From: Hallella multisaccharivorax DSM 17128
GTDB lineage: Bacteria > Bacteroidota > Bacteroidia > Bacteroidales > Bacteroidaceae
Length of the DNA: 64,000 bases
Reading direction: 5' to 3'
NCBI RefSeq assembly: GCF_000218235.1
Contig: NZ_GL945017.1
Location: forward strand, 2,005,775-2,069,774
Below, one piece after another: positions 16,672-25,252 of the stretch (the stretch's first letter is position 1; each line of letters starts with the position of its first letter). The translations under genes and the position numbers were made by a program. The notes under the pieces are model-generated. The model was not told the DNA's origin and did not search any database. It worked only from the letters and a program-made list of their open reading frames with translations.

Positions 16672-17685
16672 ATGAAAAAGAAAAACATATTCAAGATTCT
16701 CTTTCTCACAGTGCTCACCGTGGCTTCGGTCATCATCATATGGAACCAGCAAACCACACCTTATCAGCACAACACAGGATTCATCTTCGGCACGACTTAC
16801 AGCATCACCTATCAGAACAACAAAGACTTGCAGGCTGAGATAGAAGCAGAGATGAACGAGGTGGACGCGGCGTTGTCGCCCTTCAATAAACGCAGTATCA
16901 TCACAGCCGTCAACAATAATCACCAGGTAAAACTCAACCAAAAGTTCATGCAAGTGTTCAATCTTGCCGAGAACATATCCCATGAGACCGATGGCGCTTT
17001 CGACATTACGGTGGCGCCATTGGTCAATGAATGGGGATTTGGATTCAGAAAGGGCGTGAACCCGACTAAACACGTCATCGACTCACTGCGCCAAATCGTA
17101 GGCTACCAGAAGGTTGCGCTCATCAATGGTAAGGTCGTCAAGAAAGACCCACGCATCAATCTGGACTGTTCGGGCATCGCCAAGGGTTATGGATCCGACT
17201 GCGTAGCCAATCTTCTGCGCCGCCACGGCATTGAAAACTTCATGGTTGAGATAGGTGGTGAGATTGTCACAGCAGGTGTCAACCCCGACCGCGTGCCATG
17301 GAAGATCGGCGTGACCAAACCCGTCGACAACCCGACACAACAAAATGGGGAGTTGCAGACGGTACTTAACGTCACTGATAAAGCCATGGCCACGAGTGGG
17401 AACTACCGCAATTTCTATTACAAAGGTGGCCGAAAATATGCCCATACCATCGATCCCAAGACCGGATACCCCGTGCAGCACAATATCCTTTCGTCCACGG
17501 TGATTGCCGACAACTGCGCTACGGCAGACGCTTACGCCACAGCCTTCATGGTGTTAGGGCTCAATAAGGCCAAAGCCATTCTTCAACGCCATCCCGAATT
17601 GATGGCCTACTTCATTTACAGCGACAAAAACGGAAAGAACACAGTGTGGTTCTCTCCTTCCATGAAAAAAGCCATTGCCCAATGA
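16672..17685 (+). CDS. apbE: FAD:protein FMN transferase
   Basis: ApbE-family enzyme of 337 residues that attaches FMN covalently to threonine in target flavoproteins such as the NqrB/NqrC or RnfG subunits. A membrane anchor/signal occupies residues 8-24. Family motifs are FGTTYSITY, LSPFNKRSIITAVN, GAFDITVAPLVN, DCSGIAKGYGSDCVA, EIGGEIVTAG and GNYRNFYYKGGRKYAHTIDP, with the metal and FAD-binding residues intact. Its stop overlaps the start of the following Crp/Fnr gene (ATGA at 17682), linking the two. Confidence 0.92.
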   Translation: MKKKNIFKILFLTVLTVASVIIIWNQQTTPYQHNTGFIFGTTYSITYQNNKDLQAEIEAEMNEVDAALSPFNKRSIITAVNNNHQVKLNQKFMQVFNLAENISHETDGAFDITVAPLVNEWGFGFRKGVNPTKHVIDSLRQIVGYQKVALINGKVVKKDPRINLDCSGIAKGYGSDCVANLLRRHGIENFMVEIGGEIVTAGVNPDRVPWKIGVTKPVDNPTQQNGELQTVLNVTDKAMATSGNYRNFYYKGGRKYAHTIDPKTGYPVQHNILSSTVIADNCATADAYATAFMVLGLNKAKAILQRHPELMAYFIYSDKNGKNTVWFSPSMKKAIAQ

Positions 17686-18371
17686 AGTGGGATTTATTAG
17701 CCTCATTGCCGCTTTTTATAGGCATGAGCCAAACCGAGCTGGAAAACATCTTGACACATACACGCATCGACTTCCAGAAAGTAAAGACGGGGGAAGTCTT
17801 TGTCAAGAGAGGTGACAAATGCGGGCGGTTGCTCATTGTCACACAAGGGACGATCCTGTGTCAGGCACGATCCGACGATGGAGCCTATAGCATTGAGGAG
17901 ACGCTTGCGGCACCCATCATTCTGCAAGCTGACGGCATTTTCGGCAGATTCCAGCGTTATACGCATACGATAAAGGCTGTGACGGCTGTCAACGCCATCA
18001 TCATTGAAAAGGAAGAAATACAGAAAATGCTGGCCGACTCACTTATCTTTCGCCTTAACCTCGCCGGCTTTCTCTCGACCCGACTACAGAAAAGAGAGCA
18101 GGATTTATGGGAACAGCTTTTCGTTCCACACGGACAAACACAAGCTGAAAAAGGCAACAGCACGCTACTGCACCGTATCAAGACCTTCCTACAACAGCGG
18201 TGCCTGTCACCTATAGGACATAAAGTGGTCCACATTAAAATGACTACTTTGGGCAATATCCTCGGTCAGAGACGCCAAAACATCTCGCGCATTCTCAATC
18301 AAATGCAAGAAGAAGGGCTCGTCAGACTTTCCAGATCCAAGATAGATATCCCCGATCTACAGAGACTTTAA
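17682..18371 (+). CDS. Crp/Fnr family transcriptional regulator
   Basis: The start at 17682 overlaps the ApbE stop and gives 229 residues; a longer frame from 17646 is less likely. A cyclic-nucleotide-binding-like domain covers about 10-125 and a winged helix-turn-helix about 160-225, with the recognition pattern LGNILGQRRQNISRILNQM. No cysteine cluster for an iron-sulfur centre is visible, so an oxygen sensor of Fnr type is unlikely. The target genes are not evident. Confidence 0.87.
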   Translation: MKWDLLASLPLFIGMSQTELENILTHTRIDFQKVKTGEVFVKRGDKCGRLLIVTQGTILCQARSDDGAYSIEETLAAPIILQADGIFGRFQRYTHTIKAVTAVNAIIIEKEEIQKMLADSLIFRLNLAGFLSTRLQKREQDLWEQLFVPHGQTQAEKGNSTLLHRIKTFLQQRCLSPIGHKVVHIKMTTLGNILGQRRQNISRILNQMQEEGLVRLSRSKIDIPDLQRL

Positions 18372-18373
18372 CG

Positions 18374-18964
18374 CTATCTTGACTTCTTGCCTAAAGCGCC
18401 ATAGACAATCTTGGCGATGAGCGGGCGGGATGTCTCTTCCGTGAGACCGTGGCCGAGGCGTCCGTAGATAAACGGGACTTCGAGACCCTTAATACAATAA
18501 TGTGTGATGTCGGCCACCATATCGATATTTTCAATATCAAACTCGCCGTCAGCTTTTCCCTCCGCATACACCTTTCGGAACAGTTCCATCTCGTCTTCAT
18601 CGAAGTTCTTGCGTACTTTCTCCACCGTCCAGATATTTCTGAAGAACTCCGCACGAAGGTTTCCATTGCGAACCACGGTTTCCTTAATAGATGTCAGATG
18701 GGTATAGATCAGCTCTATAACCTTATCCTGCGGGGGAATCCGCTTGGAAGCCACTTCGTCGAGCTTGTCGCTCAACCGCTCCAACTCTGACTCGATGACC
18801 GCGTAGTAAATATCCTCCTTACGGCTAAAATAGGTGTAAAGCGTACGGCGACCTTTACCTGACGCCACAGCAATATCATTCATCGTGGTGCCATTAAGAC
18901 CCTTCTTGGCAAAAAGCTGGCGCGCCACGTCAACCAGTTTTTGCCGTGTCTTGGATATCGACAT
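18374..18964 (-). CDS. TetR/AcrR family regulator
   Basis: The start at 18964 (MSISKTRQKLV) gives 196 residues; the longer frame upstream crosses the promoter. The helix-turn-helix at about 5-50 includes MNDIAVASGKGRRTLYTYF. It converges with the Crp/Fnr gene with two bases between stops. A dyad over its own promoter (18995-19017) suggests autorepression. The ligand and regulon are unknown. Confidence 0.87.
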   Translation of the reverse strand: MSISKTRQKLVDVARQLFAKKGLNGTTMNDIAVASGKGRRTLYTYFSRKEDIYYAVIESELERLSDKLDEVASKRIPPQDKVIELIYTHLTSIKETVVRNGNLRAEFFRNIWTVEKVRKNFDEDEMELFRKVYAEGKADGEFDIENIDMVADITHYCIKGLEVPFIYGRLGHGLTEETSRPLIAKIVYGALGKKSR

Positions 18965-18994
18965 TGAATTATCTTTATATAACTGCACGAGTAC

Positions 18995-19023
18995 TGCACA
19001 TTGATATACTGTGTGCAAAATTA
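18995..19023 (-). promoter_or_regulatory. Promoter and candidate operator of the TetR gene
   Basis: On the minus strand TAATTTTG (19016-19023) is a -7 box. TGCACA, 11 bases, TGTGCA (18995-19017) overlaps it and forms a dyad, the usual arrangement for TetR autoregulation. The rest of the intergenic region to 19265 shows no gene. Confidence 0.45.
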
Positions 19024-19265
19024 TCATTTTTTGATGAGACCGGCAAGCATGCGGGCAGAAAATAACGATATATATGACATTTTTTAAGGTTAGAACGATT
19101 TGTGTCCCTTCTTCGACTGATATGCACCCCCCATGAGAGCCCTTTTTCAAGTAACCTTGCGGCGAACTGAAATGCTAAGACAACCGGGCCGTATGGGAAC
19201 GGAGAATTAGTTCTCTATTATTCACACTATTTCCTATAAAATCTGAAAAAAAATATAAGAAAAAG

Positions 19266-19296
19266 TTGTCTATTATAGAGAGAATGATTAACTTTG
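19266..19296 (+). promoter_or_regulatory. Promoter of the BspA-like gene
   Basis: TTG at 19266-19268, 20 bases, TAACTTTG at 19289-19296. Transcription would start near 19303, giving an unusually long leader of about 380 bases that contains the CA tract. Confidence 0.55.
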
Positions 19297-19685
<389 letters not shown>

Positions 19686-22600
19686 ATGAGAAAAAAGAAA
19701 CTTTTATTTCTGTTGTTGTCGTTGATAATGTCGGCGACAGGAGCACATGCTCAGACAGTGGGAACAAGATTCAAGGTTGGTGATATAACCTATCAGATTT
19801 CCGCCAAGGATTTAAATAATCCTGCCAATAACACGGTGTCCATCTATGAAATTGGAGGCAGCGGCATTGTGAATGTTCCGGGGTCGGTTACCAACGAGCA
19901 GGATCACGAGAGCTATAAAGTTACCTCGGTAATTCCATGGATTCCCAATCAAATCAAGACCGGAGTTACAGAAATCGTGTTTCCTGAAACTTTGACATCT
20001 ATCCCGCGCGGTTCTTTCAAGCAGTGTGACAACCCGACCTTTACCAAGGTTACCATTCCTGCCTCATGCACCAGCATTGGACCCGAGGTGTTCATCGTGA
20101 ATCCCAGTTTTAAGGAGTTTGTAGTGAAGCCCGGTAACCCGAACTACAAGGCAGAGAACGGCGTACTCTACAGTGCCGACGGCAAGACCCTACACATGTG
20201 TCCTCCCGGAAAGGAAGGAGACCTGTTTATTCCAGAGGGCGTAACCAAGGTAGAAGTTTGGGGAATTGGTCAATGCACCAAGTTAGGGAAGATTTACATT
20301 CCTTCTACCTTAACAGAATTCTATGGACCTTCTTTCGTGTGTTCGGGGCGAGAATATGAGGTGAGCGAGGCCAATCCCCGACTCAGCACCATCGACGGTG
20401 GCGTGCTCTGCAACAAGAACCGGGACGCCATCATCAGTTATCCGCACCATCATAGAGGCAATGCCAGTCCGCACCCCTATACCATCCCCTCAAGAATCAA
20501 GACCATTGGGCGAATGGCTTTCTATGTAAGCAATGTAAGTGAGCTGCACCTGAATAAAGTGGAAACCGTCAGTCCGACGGCCTTCCAGTACTCCTATGCA
20601 CTGACAACCATAAACATCGGACCCAACGTGAAGGACATCGGTGAGTCAGCTTTCTCAGGCTGTGCCAAGCTAACACACATTAATGTAGACACCAACAATC
20701 CCTCTTACAAGGCCGTTGGTGACGTGCTGTTCAATAAGGCTGGTGACCACTTGATGCTGTGTGCCACAAAGAAGTCCGGCGACTACACGGTTCCTGCTGG
20801 CGTCAAGTATATTGACGACCATGCTTTCCTCGGTACAACAGACTTGACAACCATTACCGTTTCGAAAGATGTGGAGGAAATTGGGATTAATGCTTTTACC
20901 GGCAGTGCTATCAAAGCCATCAACATTGAGAGTGGCTCAAAGTTGAAGACCATCAAGAGTGAGGCTTTTTCCCAGGCGAACTCCCTGACCAAAATAACGA
21001 TTCCTGCATCTGTAACAACGATACAGCCCAAAGCGTTCACCTCCATGGACGCTTTGAAGACGGTAACATTTGAGGGCGGCTCACGGTTAGAGGAGATTAC
21101 TAAAAATTCTTTCAGCAACAATAAAAACTTGGAGAATGTTGTCTTTGCCGGCAACAGCAGCTTGAAAACCATTCAGCTGGAAGCGTTTGCCCATGATCCA
21201 AAACTGAGATCATTTGAGATGCCCGCTTCCGTGACCTCCATCGAGCAAGGTGCTTTCCTCGATACACCGTCACTGACCACCGTTACTTTCAAGGCTCCGG
21301 CATCCATCTCAACCATCGGACAAGGTGCCTTCGCTTACAGCGGCATCACGAACATCACACTGCCCGAGAGCGTTACAAAGATAGAGCAGCAGGCCTTTGA
21401 CAACTGCCAGAAACTGAAGACCATCAACATCCCCAAGAATGTATCAAACATTGAAACGGGTGCTTTCAACTTCTGTGAGTCTCTTACTGCAATCAATGTC
21501 GATAAAGACAATTCAAGCTACTCTTCCCTCGACGGAATGCTTTGTTCCAAGGATAAGAAGACACTTGTTACTTTCCCGGCAGGTAAGGCAGATACCAAGT
21601 ACACCCTGATTCCTTACTTTACGACTGTAGGGCAGTACGCCTTTTATTCCAGCGACAAGGTGACGAACATCACCTTCCCAAAGAGTGTGACCGGAATCAA
21701 GACCCGTGCCCTTGCGCTCTGTAAGAATCTGAAGTCGCTTAGCTTCATGGGCACCGACAATGTTCCCACGCTGGATGCCGACATCTTGTACCAGTCAACA
21801 AATCCAAAGGACGTCACGATCTTCGTTCGCAAGAAGTGGTACGAGAGCAACAGATCTGTCGTGGATAACTACAACAACATGTTCAAGGAGGTTCATCCGT
21901 CATTCGTCTCCGCAGCCGGCTACGACCGTGGTACAGAGTTCTTCCCGACATCAACCGACAATGTAGGCGTCATCAGCTTCTACACACCACGCACCTCCGT
22001 CATCATTGACAAGAAGGCCAAGGAGAGTGCAAACACTGATGTTTACGGCAAGGCTTGGCCTGAAAAGACCTACACGGTCAGCTCAGTTCTCGACTTCGCC
22101 TATCAGAACGATACCAAGGTAAAGGCTATTGTCATGCTTGCTGACATCGGTTCCATCGGACTGGATGCCTTTAGGGCCGGCACACAGCTTAAAGGACTGT
22201 ATTTCGTTGGCAACACGCCGGCGACTCTCAATTCCATAGGCTATGAAATGCCTGATGACTATCCCTTCAACGACAACCAAAGTATCTATGTCAAGAAGAG
22301 TAAGGTAGATGACTATAAAAAAGTATGGGGACAGGGCCATACGCTGAATATTACCTACAGGATACCGCAGACTACCAGCAGGAACGGTGGCTCAGTGTGC
22401 TTCCCCTTCGATGTGGTTTATCCGCAGAACTTGGGCGACAATGACATCAAGCCATACGTTCCGATGGAGTACACTCATGCCTACGACACAGGCAATCCGT
22501 TCGTAAAGGCTTACAGCATTGACAACTATTACGTTCCGGCCTTTGTCGGCGCACTCATCCGCAGCAAGGAGACTGCTTCGGTAAACTCCTACTGCCGGAT

Positions 22601-23003
22601 GGACGAGACGCAGGCACACGACAAATCGGCCCTGACCAACCTCGGCTACAACGAGACAGGCAACAACTGCATGATGGGAGCCGTGGAAGATACCCTTATT
22701 CAGAATGTGAACGGCTACCAGTATTATGCCTTCAGCAAGAGCCAGGGCAAGTTTGTCAAGCTCGAGGCCGGTGTCAATTTCCCCTATTTCAAGGCTTACC
22801 TCCGCATGGCCGGCCAAACACCTTCTCATGCCATGGGATTCATGATTGTCTTTAATGACGGTTCGACTGTTACCGGCATCGATGGCCCGACAGATGCAAC
22901 TGAGGGGGAGGATACTCCTTATTACAATCTGGATGGCATGAGAGTCAACAAGCCGACAAGAGGTATTTACATTCACAATGGCAAGAAAGTAATTATTAAG
23001 TAA
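19686..23003 (+). CDS. BspA-like leucine-rich repeat surface protein
   Basis: The protein has 1105 residues with a signal peptide ending AHAQ. From about residue 60 to 720 it carries BspA/LRR_5 repeats of the type LTTINIGPNVKDIGESAF and ITLPESVTKIEQQAF, each around 23 residues. A further region without repeats follows, and the C-terminal 25 residues (YNLDGMRVNKPTRGIYIHNG) match the short tail common on exported Prevotella proteins. BspA proteins mediate adhesion to host proteins and other bacteria; that is family knowledge. A small companion gene follows directly. A decayed copy of the same tail is at 33687-33815. Confidence 0.9.
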   Translation: MRKKKLLFLLLSLIMSATGAHAQTVGTRFKVGDITYQISAKDLNNPANNTVSIYEIGGSGIVNVPGSVTNEQDHESYKVTSVIPWIPNQIKTGVTEIVFPETLTSIPRGSFKQCDNPTFTKVTIPASCTSIGPEVFIVNPSFKEFVVKPGNPNYKAENGVLYSADGKTLHMCPPGKEGDLFIPEGVTKVEVWGIGQCTKLGKIYIPSTLTEFYGPSFVCSGREYEVSEANPRLSTIDGGVLCNKNRDAIISYPHHHRGNASPHPYTIPSRIKTIGRMAFYVSNVSELHLNKVETVSPTAFQYSYALTTINIGPNVKDIGESAFSGCAKLTHINVDTNNPSYKAVGDVLFNKAGDHLMLCATKKSGDYTVPAGVKYIDDHAFLGTTDLTTITVSKDVEEIGINAFTGSAIKAINIESGSKLKTIKSEAFSQANSLTKITIPASVTTIQPKAFTSMDALKTVTFEGGSRLEEITKNSFSNNKNLENVVFAGNSSLKTIQLEAFAHDPKLRSFEMPASVTSIEQGAFLDTPSLTTVTFKAPASISTIGQGAFAYSGITNITLPESVTKIEQQAFDNCQKLKTINIPKNVSNIETGAFNFCESLTAINVDKDNSSYSSLDGMLCSKDKKTLVTFPAGKADTKYTLIPYFTTVGQYAFYSSDKVTNITFPKSVTGIKTRALALCKNLKSLSFMGTDNVPTLDADILYQSTNPKDVTIFVRKKWYESNRSVVDNYNNMFKEVHPSFVSAAGYDRGTEFFPTSTDNVGVISFYTPRTSVIIDKKAKESANTDVYGKAWPEKTYTVSSVLDFAYQNDTKVKAIVMLADIGSIGLDAFRAGTQLKGLYFVGNTPATLNSIGYEMPDDYPFNDNQSIYVKKSKVDDYKKVWGQGHTLNITYRIPQTTSRNGGSVCFPFDVVYPQNLGDNDIKPYVPMEYTHAYDTGNPFVKAYSIDNYYVPAFVGALIRSKETASVNSYCRMDETQAHDKSALTNLGYNETGNNCMMGAVEDTLIQNVNGYQYYAFSKSQGKFVKLEAGVNFPYFKAYLRMAGQTPSHAMGFMIVFNDGSTVTGIDGPTDATEGEDTPYYNLDGMRVNKPTRGIYIHNGKKVIIK

Positions 23004-23018
23004 ATGGAGGAACGAAGA

Positions 23019-23219
23019 ATGAAAAAAACAGTATATGCGAAGCCATTCACAGAGGTAATTGCAGTGAATAATTACGCTTTGATGGAAACATGGAGTATCG
23101 GTGTCAACAACGACCATACCATTGGTCCCGGCGACGAGGGCGACATCGGTGCTAAAAAAGGCTGGTTTATCGAGGAACCGGAAGATAGTTTAAAGAATTA
23201 TAATCCTTGGGAGGACTAA
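23019..23219 (+). CDS. Small companion protein of the BspA-like gene
   Basis: This 66-residue protein starts at ATG 23019; an upstream ATG at 23004 would add five residues. It begins MKKTVYAKPFTEVIAVNN, a pattern seen in small Prevotella proteins, and contains METWSIGVNN and IGPGDEGDIG. There is no obvious signal peptide and no known domain. It lies 15 bases after the BspA stop and ends at a strong terminator, so the two form an operon. A second copy of the pair, now broken, exists at 33496-33815, so the link is not accidental. It could be a peptide precursor, chaperone or regulator; nothing in the sequence decides. Confidence 0.7.
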   Translation: MKKTVYAKPFTEVIAVNNYALMETWSIGVNNDHTIGPGDEGDIGAKKGWFIEEPEDSLKNYNPWED

Positions 23220-23232
23220 TCATATTATTAAT

Positions 23233-23270
23233 TTTCGGGAGGTGACATCCATAGTCTCCTCCCGAAATTA
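23233..23270 (+). terminator. Terminator of the BspA operon
   Basis: TTTCGGGAGG pairs with CCTCCCGAAA around a 15-base loop, followed by TTATTAAT. Confidence 0.75.
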
Positions 23271-23366
23271 TTAATAAAGGCGTAAGAGAATATTTCAAGG
23301 AATTTGGTGACATACCCGGCGTCTATCTCAAGCGAATCAAGGGAGATCAAAAATGAGCAGAGACGG

Positions 23367-24929
23367 TCACGCCGTCCCTATCATCTTCACTTTCTCCTCG
23401 AACTCGTCACGTTTGCCGAGGGCACCGTTGCGTACCTTTGCGCGGTAGTTGTAGATTGTGTTGACCGAGTAGTGGAGGCATTCCGCAATTTTCGTACTGT
23501 CGTCCATGCCCAGGCGGATAAGGGCGAAGACACGGAGTGGGGTGTTGAGGCGTGAGGGATCAGGAAGCACAAACTGGGCATCAGGGCGCAACAGTGCGTT
23601 GATTTGGTCAACAAAGGAAGGGAACAGATTGAGAAACGCGTCGTCGAAATGTTGGTAGAGAGCCTCCATATCCTTGCTTTTCATACCAGCCGTACGCGTC
23701 AGCTCCAACACTTTGTCGTACTGATGGTTTTTCACCATCCTGTTGACTGACAGCCTCAGCTTGTCGAGTTTGTCGATGTAGAGTGAACACGTGGTGAGGA
23801 ATCGTCCGATGTAGGCTTCTTTCACGCGGCTGCTCTCGTCAAGCTGACGGTTCGCATTAGCGAGTTGTTGTCGTTGCCGCATCATGTAAGCCAGGGAGAC
23901 GATGAGCACGACCGACAACATACTGACGAGTACAACGAGGAGGGCGAGTTGCCGGTTTGTCTGTGCCTCTTTCTCCTGAAAGTTGCTGTCGATGTTGCGC
24001 AATATCGGTGATATCTGCCAGTTGCGCACGCGTGCCCCGAAGAGGTTGGCAAACTGCCAGGCGTAGTCGATGTAGCGGTGGGAGCGGTCGATGTCACCAC
24101 TCTTGTCAAGCTTGTCGGCAAGGATCCACAATGAGGCCTGGTTAGTCACGGCATTGCGTACGTCAGCCAACGCCGACTCCGTGAGCCAGTAGAGGGCTTC
24201 GTTCTCACACCCCATGCCCTCTAATTCCACATAGCGGAAATAGGCGACGATGGCGTAAGCGTGACTGCCTTTTGACGCAAGGCGCAGACGAAGGTCGTTG
24301 TATAGTAGCGCACGGGCGAAATCCTTGCGGCTGGAGCATGTTATCTCACGCTTCATCAGCACCGCCTCACTCGAAGCAGGATAGACAGCATACATGGAGT
24401 CGCGGTAACTGTCGGCCTTGTGAAAGAACTGCGTGCGGAGAAGTTTGTCGCCCGTATAAGAGGCCATCTCCCCATAAACGTGATTCAGCGCGTAGTAGTA
24501 GTTCTGCCAGCCTGTCCTGTCAAGCTCCTTGCGGTTAAGCTTGCTGAGAGTCGTCAGCGCCTCAGGATAATACCCCGCGATAGAGAATTGTGTGGCTTTC
24601 TGCGCACGGCACGACGCTGCAAAAGCCGTATGGCCCAATGCCTGAGCCAGCGAGATGCAACGGTCAAGGTACACCAGGGCTGAATCGGTCTGAAAAGACA
24701 TGTAACCTTTGTAGAGCCGATAGCTGAGCTTGAAACGTTGGGGCAAGCTATGGGTTGCGGACAACTGAGCCTTTAGGCGGTTCAACTGTTGCTCGTGAGC
24801 CGCGATATATTTAGGGCTCTGCTCCAATGCCTCGTCGAGTACGTGATACTGCTGGTAAGCCAGAGCGGGAGAGGCTGACATCAACAGGAAGGCCAGGACG
24901 CAGAGAAAGCGGAATAAGTTGTTTCTCAT
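23367..24929 (-). CDS. DUF6377 membrane regulator with TPR-like region and C-terminal HTH
   Basis: The start at 24929 gives 520 residues with a signal peptide ending ALAY. Residues about 30-310 are helical, TPR-like repeats expected in the periplasm. A membrane segment lies near 325-348 (LALLVVLVSMLSVVLIVSLA). A coiled coil follows, and a C-terminal LuxR-like helix-turn-helix is at about 485-510 (KIAECLHYSVNTIYNYRAKV). DUF6377 proteins sit beside SusC/SusD loci, and this one is divergent from the GH30 locus it probably controls. It replaces the hybrid two-component sensor found in comparable Bacteroides loci. Confidence 0.85.
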   Translation of the reverse strand: MRNNLFRFLCVLAFLLMSASPALAYQQYHVLDEALEQSPKYIAAHEQQLNRLKAQLSATHSLPQRFKLSYRLYKGYMSFQTDSALVYLDRCISLAQALGHTAFAASCRAQKATQFSIAGYYPEALTTLSKLNRKELDRTGWQNYYYALNHVYGEMASYTGDKLLRTQFFHKADSYRDSMYAVYPASSEAVLMKREITCSSRKDFARALLYNDLRLRLASKGSHAYAIVAYFRYVELEGMGCENEALYWLTESALADVRNAVTNQASLWILADKLDKSGDIDRSHRYIDYAWQFANLFGARVRNWQISPILRNIDSNFQEKEAQTNRQLALLVVLVSMLSVVLIVSLAYMMRQRQQLANANRQLDESSRVKEAYIGRFLTTCSLYIDKLDKLRLSVNRMVKNHQYDKVLELTRTAGMKSKDMEALYQHFDDAFLNLFPSFVDQINALLRPDAQFVLPDPSRLNTPLRVFALIRLGMDDSTKIAECLHYSVNTIYNYRAKVRNGALGKRDEFEEKVKMIGTA

Positions 24930-24959
24930 TTTCACTGTTAATAGATTTATTGTTGATTG

Positions 24960-24967
24960 CAAAGTTA
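24960..24967 (-). promoter_or_regulatory. Promoter -7 box of the DUF6377 gene
   Basis: TAACTTTG on the minus strand, 30 bases before the start codon. Confidence 0.5.
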
Positions 24968-25152
24968 CGAAAAAAAAGCAATATGATGGTAAGTTATGGC
25001 GTAACACAATGGAATTTTAATACAAATGTTACCACCAATTCATTTAATCGAATAAGATATAACTCACTGGTTATAAGTTCACTGAATGATTATTTCCTTC
25101 CACTTCTACCACTTTTTACACCCCAAGGCTAACAGCGTACCATATTTCTTCT

Positions 25153-25160
25153 TACCTTTG
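25153..25160 (+). promoter_or_regulatory. Promoter -7 box of the GH30 utilization locus
   Basis: TACCTTTG lies 92 bases ahead of the SusC start. No -33 motif is seen, which is usual for promoters needing an activator. Confidence 0.5.
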
Positions 25161-25252
25161 CAAAAAATAATACTATCAGTTGAACGATAAGAGCATCGAT
25201 CCCTTGTGGGAGTGCAGATGAATCTAAAATAAATATCATAAAACTAAAGATC

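Noticed and set aside
16375-17073. Open frame of 232 codons on the minus strand
   Set aside because: It is antisense to DUF6048 and ApbE, both of which have clear family motifs.
22392-23117. Minus-strand frame resembling the plus-strand frame at 33520-33768
   Set aside because: The resemblance is real but arises because both are antisense to the BspA tail and companion gene. The coding strand is the other one.
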